Of a stretch of 64,000 nucleotides of DNA, positions 1 to 13,136 are shown one piece after another. Under the pieces are notes generated by a model that saw only the letters and a list, made by a program, of their open reading frames with translations, searched no databases and had not been told where the DNA came from. The number at the start of each line of letters is the position of its first letter. Position 1 is the stretch's first letter. The stretch is from the NCBI RefSeq assembly GCF_000252995.1, contig NC_015761.1, positions 62,001 to 126,000 of the forward strand. Reading direction: 5' to 3'. The position numbers and the translations under genes are program-made. The stretch is from Salmonella bongori NCTC 12419 (GTDB lineage: Bacteria; Pseudomonadota; Gammaproteobacteria; Enterobacterales; Enterobacteriaceae).

Positions 1-174
1 CTGGAGAAGTCCGTTTCCGTAACCACATTTTCAATGTAATAAGCACGATATTGCTCACACTAATCAATATTTAAGTCGCATACTATCTTGCATATCCACA
101 ATTTTAATATGGCTTAGTTTTTATTAATTTGGACAGGCCGTAGCCAGATTTTTAATTTGTGAAATGGTGTGTTT
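1..174. other. Non-coding region upstream of caiF
   Basis: AT-rich, no open frame of note. It should hold the caiF promoter. In E. coli caiF is CRP/FNR-dependent, but I could not fix a convincing site here by eye. The left window edge cuts whatever lies further upstream. Confidence 0.5.
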
Positions 175-570
175 ATGTGTGAAAAATATGTTGAAAGACC
201 GCTTTATTTGTTAATTGCTGACTGGATGATGGCAGAGAACCGATGGATCACTGCCCGGGAGATTTCCCGTCAATTTGATATTGAACATTGCAAAGCAATT
301 AATACGCTCTCCTATATTCTGTCAGAAGTGGGGGAAATTGTTTGTGAAGTGAAGATGATCCCTAACCAGATTGCAGGACGAGGCTGCCAGTGCCAGCGTC
401 TGGTGAAAGTCGTGAGTATCGACTCTCAACTCTATCGCCGATTGAATCATAATTTGCAGGAAAGAAAAGTGAGCGTGGCGAAAACGCCGCGACTGTCTGC
501 CGTTCCCCCAACAGAGCTAAACCGTGAGCAGAAATGGCAGATGATGCTCTCCAAGAGTATGCGTCGATAA
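175..570 (+). CDS. caiF: CaiF, transcriptional activator of the cai and fix operons
   Basis: A 131-residue DNA-binding activator that switches on carnitine metabolism (caiTABCDE) and fixABCX anaerobically in the presence of carnitine. The start at MCEKYVERPLYLLIADWMM matches the E. coli protein; an in-frame GTG two codons upstream (169) is less likely. A winged-helix-like N-terminal part (ITAREISRQFDIEH, about residues 24-37) is followed by a Cys-rich stretch GRGCQCQR near residue 70, and the C-terminus ELNREQKWQMMLSKSMRR is as in E. coli. It lies convergent to caiE, separated by a REP element. Its presumed binding sites are the inverted repeats at 8081-8170. Length equals that of the E. coli protein. 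Confidence 0.95.
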   Translation: MCEKYVERPLYLLIADWMMAENRWITAREISRQFDIEHCKAINTLSYILSEVGEIVCEVKMIPNQIAGRGCQCQRLVKVVSIDSQLYRRLNHNLQERKVSVAKTPRLSAVPPTELNREQKWQMMLSKSMRR

Positions 571-581
571 TTGTCTGTTTA

Positions 582-643
582 CCTGATGGCGGGGTAAACG
601 GTAATTGACGCGTAGGCCGGATTAGCGTGAGCGCATCCGGCAT
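582..643. repeat. REP/BIME-type element between caiF and caiE
   Basis: Contains the REP cores CCTGATGGCGG and GTAGGCCGGATTAGCG...GCGCATCCGGCAT as an imperfect inverted pair. It sits between the convergent 3' ends of caiF and caiE, where it can act in mRNA 3'-end stabilisation or termination (known for REPs; inference here). Confidence 0.75.
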
Positions 644-646
644 CAA

Positions 647-1243
647 TTACTGTGCTGATTTTGGCTTCACGTCCGTCGTGCCTTTCAGGCGCGGCCGGTT
701 TTCTTCGACCTGCGTTAACGGCTTCGTTTCAGATAACCCCGTTCGACAACGGCTCGCAAGATCCTGATATTCTTTGGTGTTGAGGCGTTTCCAGTGCAGC
801 TCCTGGTCCGTAACCTGGCGTAGTACACGCGCAGGTGAACTTACCAGCAGTTGCCTTGCCTCACCCTGAAATCCGGCTTTGACAAAACTCATGGCGGCGA
901 CAATGCTCTCTTCGCCAATCACTGCGCCGTCCATAATGACGCTATTCATGCCGACCAAAGCGTCCCGTCCCACCACGCAGCCATGTAGAATAGCGCCGTG
1001 GCCGATATGACCGTTCTCATGCACGATGGTATCGGTATCGCAGTAGCCATGCATAATGCAGCCATCCTGCAGATTAGAGCCTGCCTCCAGGATCAGGCGA
1101 CCATAATCCCCACGCAATGACGCGAGTGGGCCAATATAAACACCGGCACCCACGATGACATCGCCAATCAGCACGGCGCTGGGATGGACAAACGCGTCCG
1201 GGTGCACCACCGGGATCAGTCCTTCAAAGGCGTAATAGCTCAT
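647..1243 (-). CDS. caiE: CaiE, left-handed beta-helix protein of carnitine metabolism
   Basis: Last gene of the cai operon. The 198-residue product starts at [18 protein letters not shown] (ATG at 1243); an upstream in-frame ATG at 1327 lies in REP sequence and is rejected. Hexapeptide-repeat residues (V-x-x-x-A-x-V-I-G-D-V-I-V-G pattern, roughly residues 15-130) make a gamma-carbonic-anhydrase/PaaY-like left-handed beta-helix, and His residues around 65-90 (GYCDTD...[10 protein letters not shown]) are candidate metal ligands. The exact role is unsettled; in the literature it stimulates CaiB and CaiD activity, possibly by cofactor synthesis. It is separated from caiD by about 100 bases that hold a REP cluster. 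Confidence 0.93.
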   Translation of the reverse strand: MSYYAFEGLIPVVHPDAFVHPSAVLIGDVIVGAGVYIGPLASLRGDYGRLILEAGSNLQDGCIMHGYCDTDTIVHENGHIGHGAILHGCVVGRDALVGMNSVIMDGAVIGEESIVAAMSFVKAGFQGEARQLLVSSPARVLRQVTDQELHWKRLNTKEYQDLASRCRTGLSETKPLTQVEENRPRLKGTTDVKPKSAQ

Positions 1244-1262
1244 GGTTGTACCTCGATTTTTT

Positions 1263-1334
1263 TGCCGGATGGCGGCATCCGGCCTACGGTTGCGCATGTG
1301 CTGTATGCCGGATAAGCGAAGCGCCATCCGGCAT
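1263..1334. repeat. REP pair (BIME) between caiE and caiD
   Basis: Two inverted REP cores (GCCGGATGGCGGCATCCGGC and GCCGGATAAGCGAAGCGCC followed by ATCCGGCAT). It lies inside the cai transcription unit, so it may shield the upstream message or lower caiE expression. Confidence 0.85.
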
Positions 1335-1341
1335 AGTCACA

Positions 1342-2127
1342 TTAACGACCTTTCCACACCGGATCGCGTTTTTCGGCGAATGCCTGCGGTCCTTCGAGCG
1401 CATCTTCTGAATGCAGTACCGACGGATAATGCTTCAGCACGCCGCTGCGGATGTAGCGGTAGCCTTCTTCAACCGGCATTTCACTGGTCGCGCGATAAAT
1501 CTCTTTCAGCGCCGCGATAGCCAGCGGTGCGCTATTGACCAGTTGTTGCGCCAGTTCGCGCGCGCTATCCATCAGTTCGCTCTGACTGACAACGCGGTTC
1601 ACGATCCCCCAACGCAGCGCTTCTTCGGCGCGCATTCGTCTGCCGGTCATTACCATTTCGTTGACGATAGCCGGTGGCAACAGCTTAGGCAGGCGCAAAA
1701 CGCCGCCGCTGTCAGGCACGATGCCGAGCCTGGCTTCCGGCAGCGCGAAGCTGGTGTTTTCGGCGCAGACAATAAAGTCTGCCGCCAGCGCCAGCTCAAA
1801 ACCGCCGCCAAACGCGTAGCCGTTCACTGCGGCGATGACCGGCTTATCGAGGTCAAATATTTCAGTTAAACCGGCAAAGCCGCCGGGTCCAAAATCGGCA
1901 TCCGGCGCTTCACCTTCCGCCGCCGCTTTTAAGTCCCAGCCCGCAGAAAAGAATTTCTCCCCGCCGCCGGTAATGATTGCTACGCGTAATTCCGGATCGT
2001 CACGGAAATTAAGGAAAGCCTGGCCCATTGCAAAGCTGGTTTTGGCATCAATGGCATTCGCTTTAGGTCGGTCGAGGGTAATTTCCAGGATCGGGCCGTT
2101 ACGGGTCAGATGTAATGACTCACTCAT
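1342..2127 (-). CDS. caiD: CaiD, crotonobetainyl-CoA hydratase
   Basis: 261-residue enoyl-CoA hydratase/isomerase (crotonase) family enzyme that hydrates crotonobetainyl-CoA to L-carnitinyl-CoA and the reverse. The oxyanion-hole segments are visible as SAGWDL (61-66) and [12 protein letters not shown] (102-113), and the catalytic glutamates fall at E111 and E131 (LPEARLG), as in the family. Full length and start agree with E. coli CaiD. Lies 53 bases downstream of caiC on the minus strand. A decayed copy of its last 26 or so codons occurs at 17404-17484. Confidence 0.96.
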   Translation of the reverse strand: MSESLHLTRNGPILEITLDRPKANAIDAKTSFAMGQAFLNFRDDPELRVAIITGGGEKFFSAGWDLKAAAEGEAPDADFGPGGFAGLTEIFDLDKPVIAAVNGYAFGGGFELALAADFIVCAENTSFALPEARLGIVPDSGGVLRLPKLLPPAIVNEMVMTGRRMRAEEALRWGIVNRVVSQSELMDSARELAQQLVNSAPLAIAALKEIYRATSEMPVEEGYRYIRSGVLKHYPSVLHSEDALEGPQAFAEKRDPVWKGR

Positions 2128-2180
2128 AGTTCATCTCCAGATAAATAGTTTCCCGGCGGGAGGGATTCCTGCCGGAAGGT

Positions 2181-3734
2181 TTATTTCAGATTTTTTTTAA
2201 TTATTTTTCCTGAACAGTTGCGCGGTAGGTCGGTTCTGATCTCCATAAAAGAGGGAACCTTGAACTTCGCCATATTGTTTTCGCAGAAGCTGAAAAACTC
2301 GGCTTCGCTTAATGTTTCACCTTCATTAAGGACAATAAACGCTTTAATGGCTTCATCACGGATCGCGTCTTTAATACCAACCACCACAATGTCCTGAATT
2401 TTCGGATGCGCAGAAATAATATTTTCCAGTTCGACGCAGGAGACATTTTCCCCGCCGCGTTTAATCATGTTGCAGCGTCTGTCGACAAAATAGAAATAGC
2501 CATCCTCATCCTGGTAACCCGAATCACCGGTATGTAACCAGCCCTCAGGTTCCAGCGCCCTGGCGTTTGCCTCCGGCTGCATGTAATACTCTTTGAAGAT
2601 AGTCTTGCCGGGGATGCCTTTAATACAGATTTCGCCAATTTCTCCGGCGGGCAGCGGGCGATTTTGATCGTCGCGAATTTCAGCTTCATAGCTAAAGCCC
2701 ACGCGACCAATGGAAGGCCAGCGTCGTTTGTCTCCGGGACGGTCGCCAATAATTCCGACAATGGTTTCAGTCATACCATAAGAGGTCAGCAGCCTGACGC
2801 CAAAGCGTTCGGTAAAGGCGTCTTTTTCCTGCGCGGATAGATTGAGATAGAACATCACTTCACGCAGATGATGCTGCCTGTCCGTTGGCGCGGCGGGCTG
2901 TACCATCAGCGTGCGGATCATCATTGGGATGCACTCGGTTACCGTCGCCTGATATTTACGTACCTGATCCCAGAAGGCCCTGGCGCTGTACTTCTCCAGG
3001 AGCACAAAGGTGCTGCCGGCGGAAAAGGCTGGCATTGCGGCGGTACACTGGCAGTCGATATGAAAAGCGGGCATCACCGTCATGTACACGTCATCATCGC
3101 GCAGGGCGATTTGCCAGGCAGAGTAATAGCCTGCAAAACGCAGATTATAGTGGGTAATCACCACCCCTTTTGGACGCGAGGTGGTACCGGAGGTAAACAG
3201 AATTTCCGCCGTATCGTCAGTGGATAACGCGGGCGTATAGCACAGCGTGGCCGACTGACGTGCTTGCAGTTGGACAAAGTGGCTCACGCCATCGTCAGCC
3301 GGAAGCTGTCCGCCAATCAGACAGATATGATTAAGCGGAGTGCTATTGTCCTGGCGTATTTCACGGTACATAGGATAAAACTGGGCGCTGGTAACCAGCA
3401 GACTCACCTGGCTGTTTTGCAGGATCCAGGCGCTTTCTTCGCCCAGTAAGCGGGCATTAATCGGCACCATAATGGCACCGATTTTTGCCAGTCCAAACCA
3501 GCAAAAGATGAATTCCGGACAGTTATCCAGATGCAGTGCGACCCTATCACTCTTGCGGATCCCTAGGGAATAGAAAAGGTTCGCCGTGCGGTTAATCTCT
3601 TCATTGAGCGAGGCATAGCTAAACTGCCGAACGATTCCCTCACAGGATTCGAAAATTAACGCCGTTTTATCTCCGTACACCCCGGCCAGGTCGTCCCACA
3701 TCTGACGTAAGTTTTGTCCGCCAACGATATCCAT
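2181..3734 (-). CDS. caiC: CaiC, betaine/carnitine-CoA ligase
   Basis: 517-residue adenylate-forming acyl-CoA synthetase that activates carnitine, crotonobetaine or gamma-butyrobetaine with CoA and ATP, priming the CoA-linked cycle run by CaiB. The AMP-binding signature [13 protein letters not shown] is at about residues 178-190, a second motif [13 protein letters not shown] near 314-326, [20 protein letters not shown] near 405-424, and the C-terminal lysine motif [11 protein letters not shown] at the end. Lies between caiB (62-base gap) and caiD (53-base gap) on the same strand, consistent with one operon. Confidence 0.95.
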   Translation of the reverse strand: MDIVGGQNLRQMWDDLAGVYGDKTALIFESCEGIVRQFSYASLNEEINRTANLFYSLGIRKSDRVALHLDNCPEFIFCWFGLAKIGAIMVPINARLLGEESAWILQNSQVSLLVTSAQFYPMYREIRQDNSTPLNHICLIGGQLPADDGVSHFVQLQARQSATLCYTPALSTDDTAEILFTSGTTSRPKGVVITHYNLRFAGYYSAWQIALRDDDVYMTVMPAFHIDCQCTAAMPAFSAGSTFVLLEKYSARAFWDQVRKYQATVTECIPMMIRTLMVQPAAPTDRQHHLREVMFYLNLSAQEKDAFTERFGVRLLTSYGMTETIVGIIGDRPGDKRRWPSIGRVGFSYEAEIRDDQNRPLPAGEIGEICIKGIPGKTIFKEYYMQPEANARALEPEGWLHTGDSGYQDEDGYFYFVDRRCNMIKRGGENVSCVELENIISAHPKIQDIVVVGIKDAIRDEAIKAFIVLNEGETLSEAEFFSFCENNMAKFKVPSFMEIRTDLPRNCSGKIIKKNLK

Positions 3735-3796
3735 ATTGCTTTATCCACTGAAATCAGGCGTGAGCGCTAACCGGAAAACCGATTAGCGCATCGCGT

Positions 3797-5125
<1,329 letters not shown>

Positions 5126-6268
5126 TTAGCGGTATTGCTTAAGTACCGCACGACCCAACGTCAGGATCTGCATTTCGTCAGAACCACCAGAAACACGGTC
5201 AACGCGCAGGTCACGCCAGAAACGCGTGATGCGGTGGTTACCCGCGATACCAACACCTCCCAGTACCTGCATGGCGGTGTCTACCACTTCAAACGCGGCG
5301 TTGGCGCAGAAGTATTTGCACATTGCCGCGTCGCCGGAGGTAATAGTGCCGTTATCCGCTTTCCACGCGGCTTCCAGCAGCATGTTTTTCATGGAGTTCA
5401 GTTTGATCGCCATATGCGCAAACTTCTCCTGAATCAGCTGGAAACGACCAATAGCTTCACCAAACTGCACACGCTGATTAGCGTAACGCGCGGCGTCTTC
5501 AAAAGCGCACATTGCGGTGCCGTAATTGGTCAGCGCGACGAGGAAGCGTTCATGGTCAAACTCTTCTTTCACGCGGTTGAAGCCATTACCTTCCCGACCG
5601 AACATGTCTTTCTCGTCCAGTTCAACGTCATCAAAGGTGATTTCACAGCAGCTATCCATGCGCAGACCGAGTTTCTCCAGTTTGTTGACCTTGATACCCG
5701 CTTTGCTCATGTCCACAAACCACTCGGTGTAAACCGGTTTATCCGGCGATGCGCCGTCTCTCGCCATGACCACGATGTACGGGGTATAGGCGCTACTGGT
5801 GATAAAGCACTTACTACCATTAAGATAAACCTTACCATTTTTGCGTGTATAAGTGGTTTTCAGACTGCCGACATCCGATCCCGCTCCCGGTTCGGTGATA
5901 GCAGAGTTCCACATCTGCTTACCGGTGCCCCGGAACGCCATGATTTTATCAATTTGCTCCTGAGTCCCTTCACGCAGGAAAGTGTTAAAACCTCCCGGCA
6001 ATTGGTACAACACGTAAGTTGGCGCGCCAAGGCGTCCCAGCTCCATCCAGACGGCGGCGACGGTAACAAAACCCGCTTCCAGACCGCCGTGTTCTTCCGG
6101 GATCAGCAGGCTATCAATACCCATATCCGCCAGCGCTTTTACAAAACGCTCAGGGTAGACGCTGTCACGATCGCACTCGGCAAAATAAGCTTCCCAGTTC
6201 TCACTGGCCATCAGTTCGCGAATACCGGCGACAAACAGCTCCTGTTCGTCATTTAAGTTGAAATCCAT
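5126..6268 (-). CDS. caiA: CaiA, crotonobetainyl-CoA reductase (acyl-CoA dehydrogenase family)
   Basis: 380-residue flavoprotein that reduces crotonobetainyl-CoA to gamma-butyrobetainyl-CoA with electrons thought to come through FixABCX. The layout is that of acyl-CoA dehydrogenases: all-alpha N-terminus, flavin/substrate segment [18 protein letters not shown] (about 127-144), C-terminal helical domain with [20 protein letters not shown] and the signature GGSDEMQ near 361-367. First gene after caiT (34-base gap). A long antisense frame covers this gene but is a codon-bias shadow. Confidence 0.96.
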
Positions 6269-6302
6269 CTTTCAGCCTCTTGATCAATTGGGTTAATTAG
6301 AA

Positions 6303-7847
<1,545 letters not shown>

Positions 7848-8080
7848 TTATTTAGCGTGCCAGTCCATGAACGTTTGTTTATTTATTATTAATGATTTGT
7901 TGATAAGTTTTTAACCTCTGGGACGCCTCAATGAGTAACTCATAATGGGTATTCATTTCGGGTGGTTCTGTTATCTTCGTCACACTTTTTTGCGCTGGTT
8001 GTTTTGTGTTTAAATGTCGACTTTTATTTTATAAATCATTATGTTGGTGCTGATTTTTTAACTTTTTTAAGTGTCTGGCG

Positions 8081-8113
8081 TTCAATATTGTTGAGCCAGC
8101 AAACAATATTGAA
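8081..8113. promoter_or_regulatory. Probable CaiF operator 1 (perfect inverted repeat)
   Basis: TTCAATATTG (8081-8090) and CAATATTGAA (8104-8113) form perfect 10-base arms separated by 13 bases; one more base pair on the inner side also matches. The spacing agrees with CaiF sites described in E. coli as long inverted repeats with a 13-base gap. Confidence 0.75.
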
Positions 8114-8137
8114 AATTTTCATGTTTGACATATTTTT

Positions 8138-8170
8138 TTCAATATTGGTGAGGTGCGTAACACTATTGAA
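8138..8170. promoter_or_regulatory. Probable CaiF operator 2 (near-perfect inverted repeat)
   Basis: TTCAATATTG (8138-8147) and CACTATTGAA (8161-8170) match at 9 of 10 arm positions with the same 13-base gap as operator 1. The centre-to-centre distance between the two operators is 57 bases. Confidence 0.72.
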
Positions 8171-8196
8171 AGTTACGAATATCAATGTGTGACATT

Positions 8197-8209
8197 TTCA
8201 ATATTGGTG
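8197..8209 (+). promoter_or_regulatory. Extra CaiF-type half-site
   Basis: TTCAATATTGGTG repeats exactly the 13 bases at 8138-8150, but no matching second arm is found at the expected distance. It lies about 90 bases before the fixA start. Confidence 0.5.
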
Positions 8210-8300
8210 ATTAAGGTTTTATTTCCGAATTAAAGAGCGTGATATCTGTATTTAATACCGCCGATATAAATACGTTTCCTTCATGATTTCTGGAGATGCA

Positions 8301-9071
8301 ATGAAGATAATGACTTGCTACAAATGCGTACCTGATGAGCAGGATATTGCGATTAATAATGCTGATGGAACACTCGATTTCAGCAAAGCGGATAGCAAAA
8401 TCAGCCAATATGATCTGAATGCAATTGAAGCTGCTTGCCAGTTAAAACAGCAGTTAGGAGACGTTCAGGTTGTCGCCATGAGCGTTGGCGGCAAAGCGCT
8501 GACTAATGCAAAAGGGCGCAAAGATGTCCTCTCTCGTGGCCCTGATGAACTGATTGTGGTGATTGACGATCAATTTGAGCAGGCGCTGCCGCATCACACC
8601 GCTACCGCGCTGGCCGCCGCCGCGCAAAAATCAGGTTTCGATCTGCTTATCTGCGGCGACGGTTCTTCCGATCTTTATGCTCAGCAGGTTGGTTTGCTGG
8701 TGGGCGAAGCGCTGAACATTCCGGCGATTAACGGCGTGAGTAAAATCCTCTCTCTTACCGACAGCACATTGACGGTAGAACGTGAACTGGAAGATGAAGT
8801 TGAAACGCTGAGCATCCCGCTCCCGGCGGTGATCGCGGTTTCCACTGACATTAACACCCCACAAATCCCTTCGATGAAAGCCATTCTGGGCGCGGCGAAA
8901 AAACCGGTTCAGGTCTGGTCGCCTGCGGATATCGGGCTGAACAGCGTACCTGCGTATTCCGTACAACAGGTTGCCGCACCGAAGCAGCGCGAGCGTCAGC
9001 GTGTGGTGATTGAAGGTGACGGTGAAGAACAAATCGCCGCGTTTGTCGAGAATCTGCGCAAAATCATTTAA
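8301..9071 (+). CDS. fixA: FixA, electron-transfer flavoprotein beta-type subunit
   Basis: 256-residue ETF-beta family protein, partner of FixB; together they pass electrons, through FixC/FixX, toward crotonobetainyl-CoA reduction by CaiA under anaerobic growth. Start chosen at [23 protein letters not shown], preceded by TGGAGA at 8291; the upstream in-frame ATG at 8283 adds six residues not in the E. coli protein. The ETF-beta feature KCVPD near the N-terminus and the segment [15 protein letters not shown] (about 116-130) are typical. First gene of fixABCX, 15 bases before fixB. Confidence 0.95.
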   Translation: MKIMTCYKCVPDEQDIAINNADGTLDFSKADSKISQYDLNAIEAACQLKQQLGDVQVVAMSVGGKALTNAKGRKDVLSRGPDELIVVIDDQFEQALPHHTATALAAAAQKSGFDLLICGDGSSDLYAQQVGLLVGEALNIPAINGVSKILSLTDSTLTVERELEDEVETLSIPLPAVIAVSTDINTPQIPSMKAILGAAKKPVQVWSPADIGLNSVPAYSVQQVAAPKQRERQRVVIEGDGEEQIAAFVENLRKII

Positions 9072-9086
9072 TTATCAGGGGATGTT

Positions 9087-10028
9087 ATGAACAAATTTTC
9101 CAGTGTCTGGGTATTCAGCGATACCCCTTCTCGTCTGCCCGAACTGATGAGTGGCGCGCAGGCTGTAGGTGAAAAAGTTAACGCGTTCGTACTGAACGAA
9201 GCGGATAGCGCGACAGCCTGTCATTTGGGCGCGGATCATGTCTGGCTGCTCAGCGGCAAACCAGAAGACCGCATGATCGAAGACTACGCTGATGTGATGG
9301 CTGAGACTATTCGTCAGCAGCGCGAGGGCGGCGCGGTACTGCTGCCGAATACGCGTCGGGGCAAGCTGTTGGCGGCAAAGCTGGGCTATCGCTTGTCGGC
9401 TGCGGTTTCCAACGATGCCAGCGAAGTCGCCCTGCAGGATGGAAAAGCGGCGGTCAAACATATGGTCTACGGCGGTCTGGCGATAGGGGCAGAAACCATC
9501 GTTTCGCCGTTTGCCGTGATCACGCTCAGCAGCGGAACGTTTGACGCACAACAACCAGATACTTCTCGCAGCGGCGAGATGCACACCGTGCAGTGGCAGG
9601 CTCCGGCTATTGCCGTGACCCGCACCGCAACTCAGGCGCGTCAGAGCAACAGCGTCGACCTCGACAAAGCGCGTCTGGTGGTCAGCGTGGGACGTGGCAT
9701 CGGCAGCAAAGAGAATATCTCGCTGGCCGAAGCGCTGTGCCAGACGATTGGCGCCGAGCTGGCTTGTTCTCGCCCGGTGGCGGAAAACGAGAAGTGGATG
9801 GAGCACGAGCGCTACGTCGGTATCTCCAACCTGATGCTCAAGCCTGAACTATATCTGGCGGTGGGGATCTCCGGGCAGATCCAACATATGGTTGGCGCCA
9901 ACGGCGCGCAGACGATTTTCGCCATCAACAAAGATAAAAACGCGCCAATCTTCCAGTATGCGGATTTTGGCATCGTTGGCGATGCGCTGAAGATCCTGCC
10001 TGCGCTGACGGTTGCCTTAGCGCGATAA
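9087..10028 (+). CDS. fixB: FixB, electron-transfer flavoprotein alpha-type subunit
   Basis: 313-residue ETF-alpha family protein. The N-terminal half is the alpha/beta domain that packs with FixA. The C-terminal FAD domain begins around residue 190 with [20 protein letters not shown] and includes [20 protein letters not shown] and the closing [16 protein letters not shown], the strongly conserved ETF-alpha signature. Length equals the E. coli protein. Follows fixA closely and precedes fixC by 49 bases. Confidence 0.96.
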   Translation: MNKFSSVWVFSDTPSRLPELMSGAQAVGEKVNAFVLNEADSATACHLGADHVWLLSGKPEDRMIEDYADVMAETIRQQREGGAVLLPNTRRGKLLAAKLGYRLSAAVSNDASEVALQDGKAAVKHMVYGGLAIGAETIVSPFAVITLSSGTFDAQQPDTSRSGEMHTVQWQAPAIAVTRTATQARQSNSVDLDKARLVVSVGRGIGSKENISLAEALCQTIGAELACSRPVAENEKWMEHERYVGISNLMLKPELYLAVGISGQIQHMVGANGAQTIFAINKDKNAPIFQYADFGIVGDALKILPALTVALAR

Positions 10029-10077
10029 ACCATTTCGGGCAGGATGCGAAGGTATCCTGCCGCTGACAGGAGTACGT

Positions 10078-11364
10078 ATGTCCGAAGATATCTTTGATGC
10101 CATCATCGTGGGTGCAGGTCTGGCCGGTTCGGTTGCGGCGCTGGTGCTTGCTCGCGAAGGTGCACAGGTGCTGGTTATCGAGCGTGGCAATTCTGCTGGC
10201 GCGAAGAATGTCACCGGTGGGCGTTTGTATGCACATAGCCTGGAACGCATCATTCCCGGCTTTGCGGATCAGGCCCCCATTGAACGCATGATCACCCACG
10301 AAAAACTCGCCTTTATGACCGACAAAGGGGCGATGACGATGGATTATTGCAACGGCGAGGACGCCGCATCGTCGCAAGTTTCTTATTCCGTTTTGCGCAG
10401 TAAATTTGACGCCTGGCTGATGGAGCAGGCCGAAGAGGCGGGGGCGCAACTGATCACCGGTATTCGCGTGGATAATGTCGTTCAGCGTGATGGCAAAGTC
10501 GTGGGCGTGGAAGCCGATGGCGATATTCTGGAAGCCAAAGTCGTAATCCTCGCTGATGGGGTGAATTCTCTGCTGGCTGAAAAGCTGGGCATGGCAAAGC
10601 GTGTTGAGGCATCGCATGTTGCTGTCGGCGTGAAGGAACTGATCGAATTGCCGAAGTCGGTCATTGAAGATCGTTTCCAGTTACAGGGCAACGAAGGTGC
10701 CGCCTGTCTGTTTGCCGGGGCGCCAACCGATGGTCTGATGGGCGGTGGCTTCCTGTATACGAATGAAACAACCCTTTCCCTGGGGCTGGTCTGTGGACTT
10801 CATCATCTGAAAGACGCGAAAAAATCGGTCCCGCAAATGCTGGAAGATTTCAAACAGCATCCGGCAGTTGCGCCGCTGATCGCCGGTGGCAAGCTGGTGG
10901 AATATGCCGCACACGTTGTACCCGAGGCGGGCATGAATATGCAGCCTGAACTGGTGGGCGATGGCGTACTGATTGCCGGAGACGCTGCCGGCATGTGTAT
11001 GAACCTTGGCTTTACCATCCGTGGTATGGATCTCGCCATATCCGCAGGCGAAGCGGCGGCGAAGACGGTGCTTTCGGCGATGAAGCGTGATGATTTTAGC
11101 AAGCAGTCGTTGGGTGAATACCGTCATCATCTGGGCGAAGGTCCGATGCGCGATATGCGCATGTATCAGAAACTGCCAGCTTTTCTTGATAATCCCCGCA
11201 TGTTTACCGCTTATCCTGAAATGGCGGTCAGTATCGCGCGCGACCTGTTCACCGTGGATGGCTCCGCGCCGGTGCCCATGCGTAAAAAAATCCTGCGCCA
11301 TGCGAAGAAAGTGGGCTTCATCAACCTGATGAAAGATGGCCTGAAAGGAGTGACCGTATTATGA
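10078..11364 (+). CDS. fixC: FixC, ETF-quinone oxidoreductase-like flavoprotein
   Basis: 428-residue FAD-dependent dehydrogenase. The N-terminal dinucleotide-binding motif IIVGAGLAGSVAALVLAREG is at residues 8-27, the second FAD motif VVILADGVNSLLAEKLG at about 155-171, and GVLIAGDAAGMCMNLGFTIRGMD near 297-319. It is thought to work with the ferredoxin-like FixX in the FixABCX bifurcation-type complex known from nitrogen fixers; in enterics it supports carnitine reduction. Its stop codon overlaps the fixX start by four bases. Confidence 0.95.
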   Translation: MSEDIFDAIIVGAGLAGSVAALVLAREGAQVLVIERGNSAGAKNVTGGRLYAHSLERIIPGFADQAPIERMITHEKLAFMTDKGAMTMDYCNGEDAASSQVSYSVLRSKFDAWLMEQAEEAGAQLITGIRVDNVVQRDGKVVGVEADGDILEAKVVILADGVNSLLAEKLGMAKRVEASHVAVGVKELIELPKSVIEDRFQLQGNEGAACLFAGAPTDGLMGGGFLYTNETTLSLGLVCGLHHLKDAKKSVPQMLEDFKQHPAVAPLIAGGKLVEYAAHVVPEAGMNMQPELVGDGVLIAGDAAGMCMNLGFTIRGMDLAISAGEAAAKTVLSAMKRDDFSKQSLGEYRHHLGEGPMRDMRMYQKLPAFLDNPRMFTAYPEMAVSIARDLFTVDGSAPVPMRKKILRHAKKVGFINLMKDGLKGVTVL

Positions 11365-11648
11365 CATCTCCCGTCAATGTCGACGTCAAACTGGGCGTCA
11401 ATAAGTTCAATGTGGATGAAGACAGCCCGCACATCATTCTCAAAGCCGATCCTGATAAACAGGCACTGGAGGTGCTGATTAAGGCCTGTCCGGCGGGACT
11501 GTATAAAAAGCAGGACGACGGTAGCGTTCGTTTTGATTACGCCGGGTGCCTGGAGTGCGGAACGTGCCGGATCCTCGGCCTTGATACGGCGCTGGAAAAA
11601 TGGGAATACCCACGCGGGACGTTTGGCGTGGAGTTCCGCTACGGCTAA
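11361..11648 (+). CDS. fixX: FixX, ferredoxin-like protein
   Basis: 95-residue ferredoxin-like partner of FixC. Cysteines are seen in KACPAGLYKK (about residue 39) and GCLECGTCRILG (about 58-69), which can ligate a 4Fe-4S cluster as in the iron-sulfur domain of ETF-quinone oxidoreductase. The ATG overlaps the fixC stop (translational coupling). Last gene of the fix operon; a REP pair follows. Confidence 0.95.
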   Translation: MTSPVNVDVKLGVNKFNVDEDSPHIILKADPDKQALEVLIKACPAGLYKKQDDGSVRFDYAGCLECGTCRILGLDTALEKWEYPRGTFGVEFRYG

Positions 11649-11669
11649 TAAGTACGAGGTTGTGCCCCC

Positions 11670-11760
11670 GTAGGCCGGATAAGATGCGGTAGCGTCGCCA
11701 TCCGGCAATCATGTGGCGCCAATGCCGGATGGCGGCGTAAACGCCTTATCCGCCCTACAG
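11670..11760. repeat. REP pair (BIME) between fixX and yaaU
   Basis: GTAGGCCGGATAAGATGCGG with GTCGCCATCCGGCA, then GCCGGATGGCGGCGTAAACG with CGCCTTATCCGCCCTAC. It fills the gap between the two operons. Confidence 0.9.
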
Positions 11761-11795
11761 ATGACGCTTTGCCCGTGTTGAAACAGGACATCACC

Positions 11796-13136
11796 ATGCC
11801 GCAGCCCAGAAACTTTGACGACCTTAAATTCTCCTCCATTCATCGCAGAATTATGCTGTGGGGAAGCGGCGGCCCGTTCCTTGATGGCTACGTGCTGGTG
11901 ATCATTGGCGTGGCGCTGGAACAACTGACGCCGCTATTGCACCTTGATGCTGAATGGATTGGCGCGCTCGGCGCGGCTACGCTTGCCGGACTGTTTATCG
12001 GCACCTCGTTGTTTGGCTATATTTGCGATAAAGTCGGGCGGCGTAAAATGTTCCTGCTTGATATTATCGCTATCGGCGCTATCTCCGTGGCGACCATGTT
12101 TGTTTCCACGCCGCTTGAATTGCTGGTGATGCGCGTTTTAATTGGCATTGTTATCGGCGCGGATTACCCTATCGCCACTTCCATGATTACGGAGTTTTCC
12201 AACACCCGCCAGCGTGCGTTCTCCATCGGTTTTATCGCCGCGATGTGGTACGTCGGCGCGACCTGCGCCAATCTGGTGGGGTATTGGTTGTATGACATGG
12301 AAGGCGGCTGGCGCTGGATGCTTGGCAGCGCCTTTATCCCGTGCTTAATCATTTTGATTGGCCGCTTTGACCTGCCGGAATCGCCACGCTGGCTATTGCG
12401 AAAAGGACGGGTAAAAGAGTGCGAACAAATGATGATCAAACTGTTCGGCGAACCGGTCTGCTTTGACGATGAGCCGCCGCAGGAGACCCGCTTCCTGCAA
12501 CTGTTTAACCGCCGTCATTTCCCGTTTGTACTGTTCGTCGCGGCTATCTGGACCTGTCAGGTAATCCCGATGTTCGCTATCTATACCTTTGGGCCGCAGA
12601 TCGTTGGGTTACTCGGCTGGGAACAGGGGCGCGACGCGGCGCTCGGCAATGTGGTGATTAGCCTCTTTTTTATGCTGGGCTGTATACCGGCGATGTTCTG
12701 GCTAAACAGTATTGGCCGTCGCCCTCTGCTTATTGGCAGCTTCGCCATGATGACTATCGCGCTGGCGCTGCTGGGGCTGGTATCAAATCTGGGCATCATA
12801 CTGGTCGTGGTGGCGTTTGCGGTATACGCCTTCTTTTCCGGCGGACCGGGTATACTGCAATGGCTTTATCCTAATGAACTCTTCCCTACGGATATTCGCG
12901 CTTCAGCCGTGGGGGTCATCATGTCATTAAGCCGTATTGGAACCATTGTCTCCACCTGGGCATTACCGATTTTTATTACTCGTTACGGTATTAATAACGT
13001 CATGCTGATTGGCGCGTTGATTTCGTTAGTCGGGCTTGGCGTATCGGTGATGTTTGCTCCGGAAACCCGCGGCTTGACGCTAACCCAGACCGGAAACATG
13101 ACTTTGCGCGGAACGCCATCGGATAATCCTCGTTAA
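11796..13136 (+). CDS. yaaU: YaaU, major facilitator superfamily transporter (sugar-porter-like)
   Basis: 446-residue inner-membrane transporter with about twelve hydrophobic segments. Sugar-porter motifs are seen: the loop 2-3 motif GYICDKVGRRK (about 72-82), FDLPESPRWLLRKGR at the end of the first half, loop 8-9 NSIGRRPLL, and a C-terminal PETRG. Start set at MPQPRNFDDLKFSS as in E. coli, with ACAGGA upstream (11783-11788); an upstream in-frame GTG-type start would add nine residues. The substrate is not established. Parts of this gene occur as a decayed second copy at 17490-17777. Confidence 0.93.
   Translation: MPQPRNFDDLKFSSIHRRIMLWGSGGPFLDGYVLVIIGVALEQLTPLLHLDAEWIGALGAATLAGLFIGTSLFGYICDKVGRRKMFLLDIIAIGAISVATMFVSTPLELLVMRVLIGIVIGADYPIATSMITEFSNTRQRAFSIGFIAAMWYVGATCANLVGYWLYDMEGGWRWMLGSAFIPCLIILIGRFDLPESPRWLLRKGRVKECEQMMIKLFGEPVCFDDEPPQETRFLQLFNRRHFPFVLFVAAIWTCQVIPMFAIYTFGPQIVGLLGWEQGRDAALGNVVISLFFMLGCIPAMFWLNSIGRRPLLIGSFAMMTIALALLGLVSNLGIILVVVAFAVYAFFSGGPGILQWLYPNELFPTDIRASAVGVIMSLSRIGTIVSTWALPIFITRYGINNVMLIGALISLVGLGVSVMFAPETRGLTLTQTGNMTLRGTPSDNPR

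Noticed and set aside
7962..8192. 76-codon frame in the caiT-fixA gap
   Set aside because: It overlaps the CaiF operators and reads as hydrophobic low-complexity sequence from AT-rich DNA; no credible start site.
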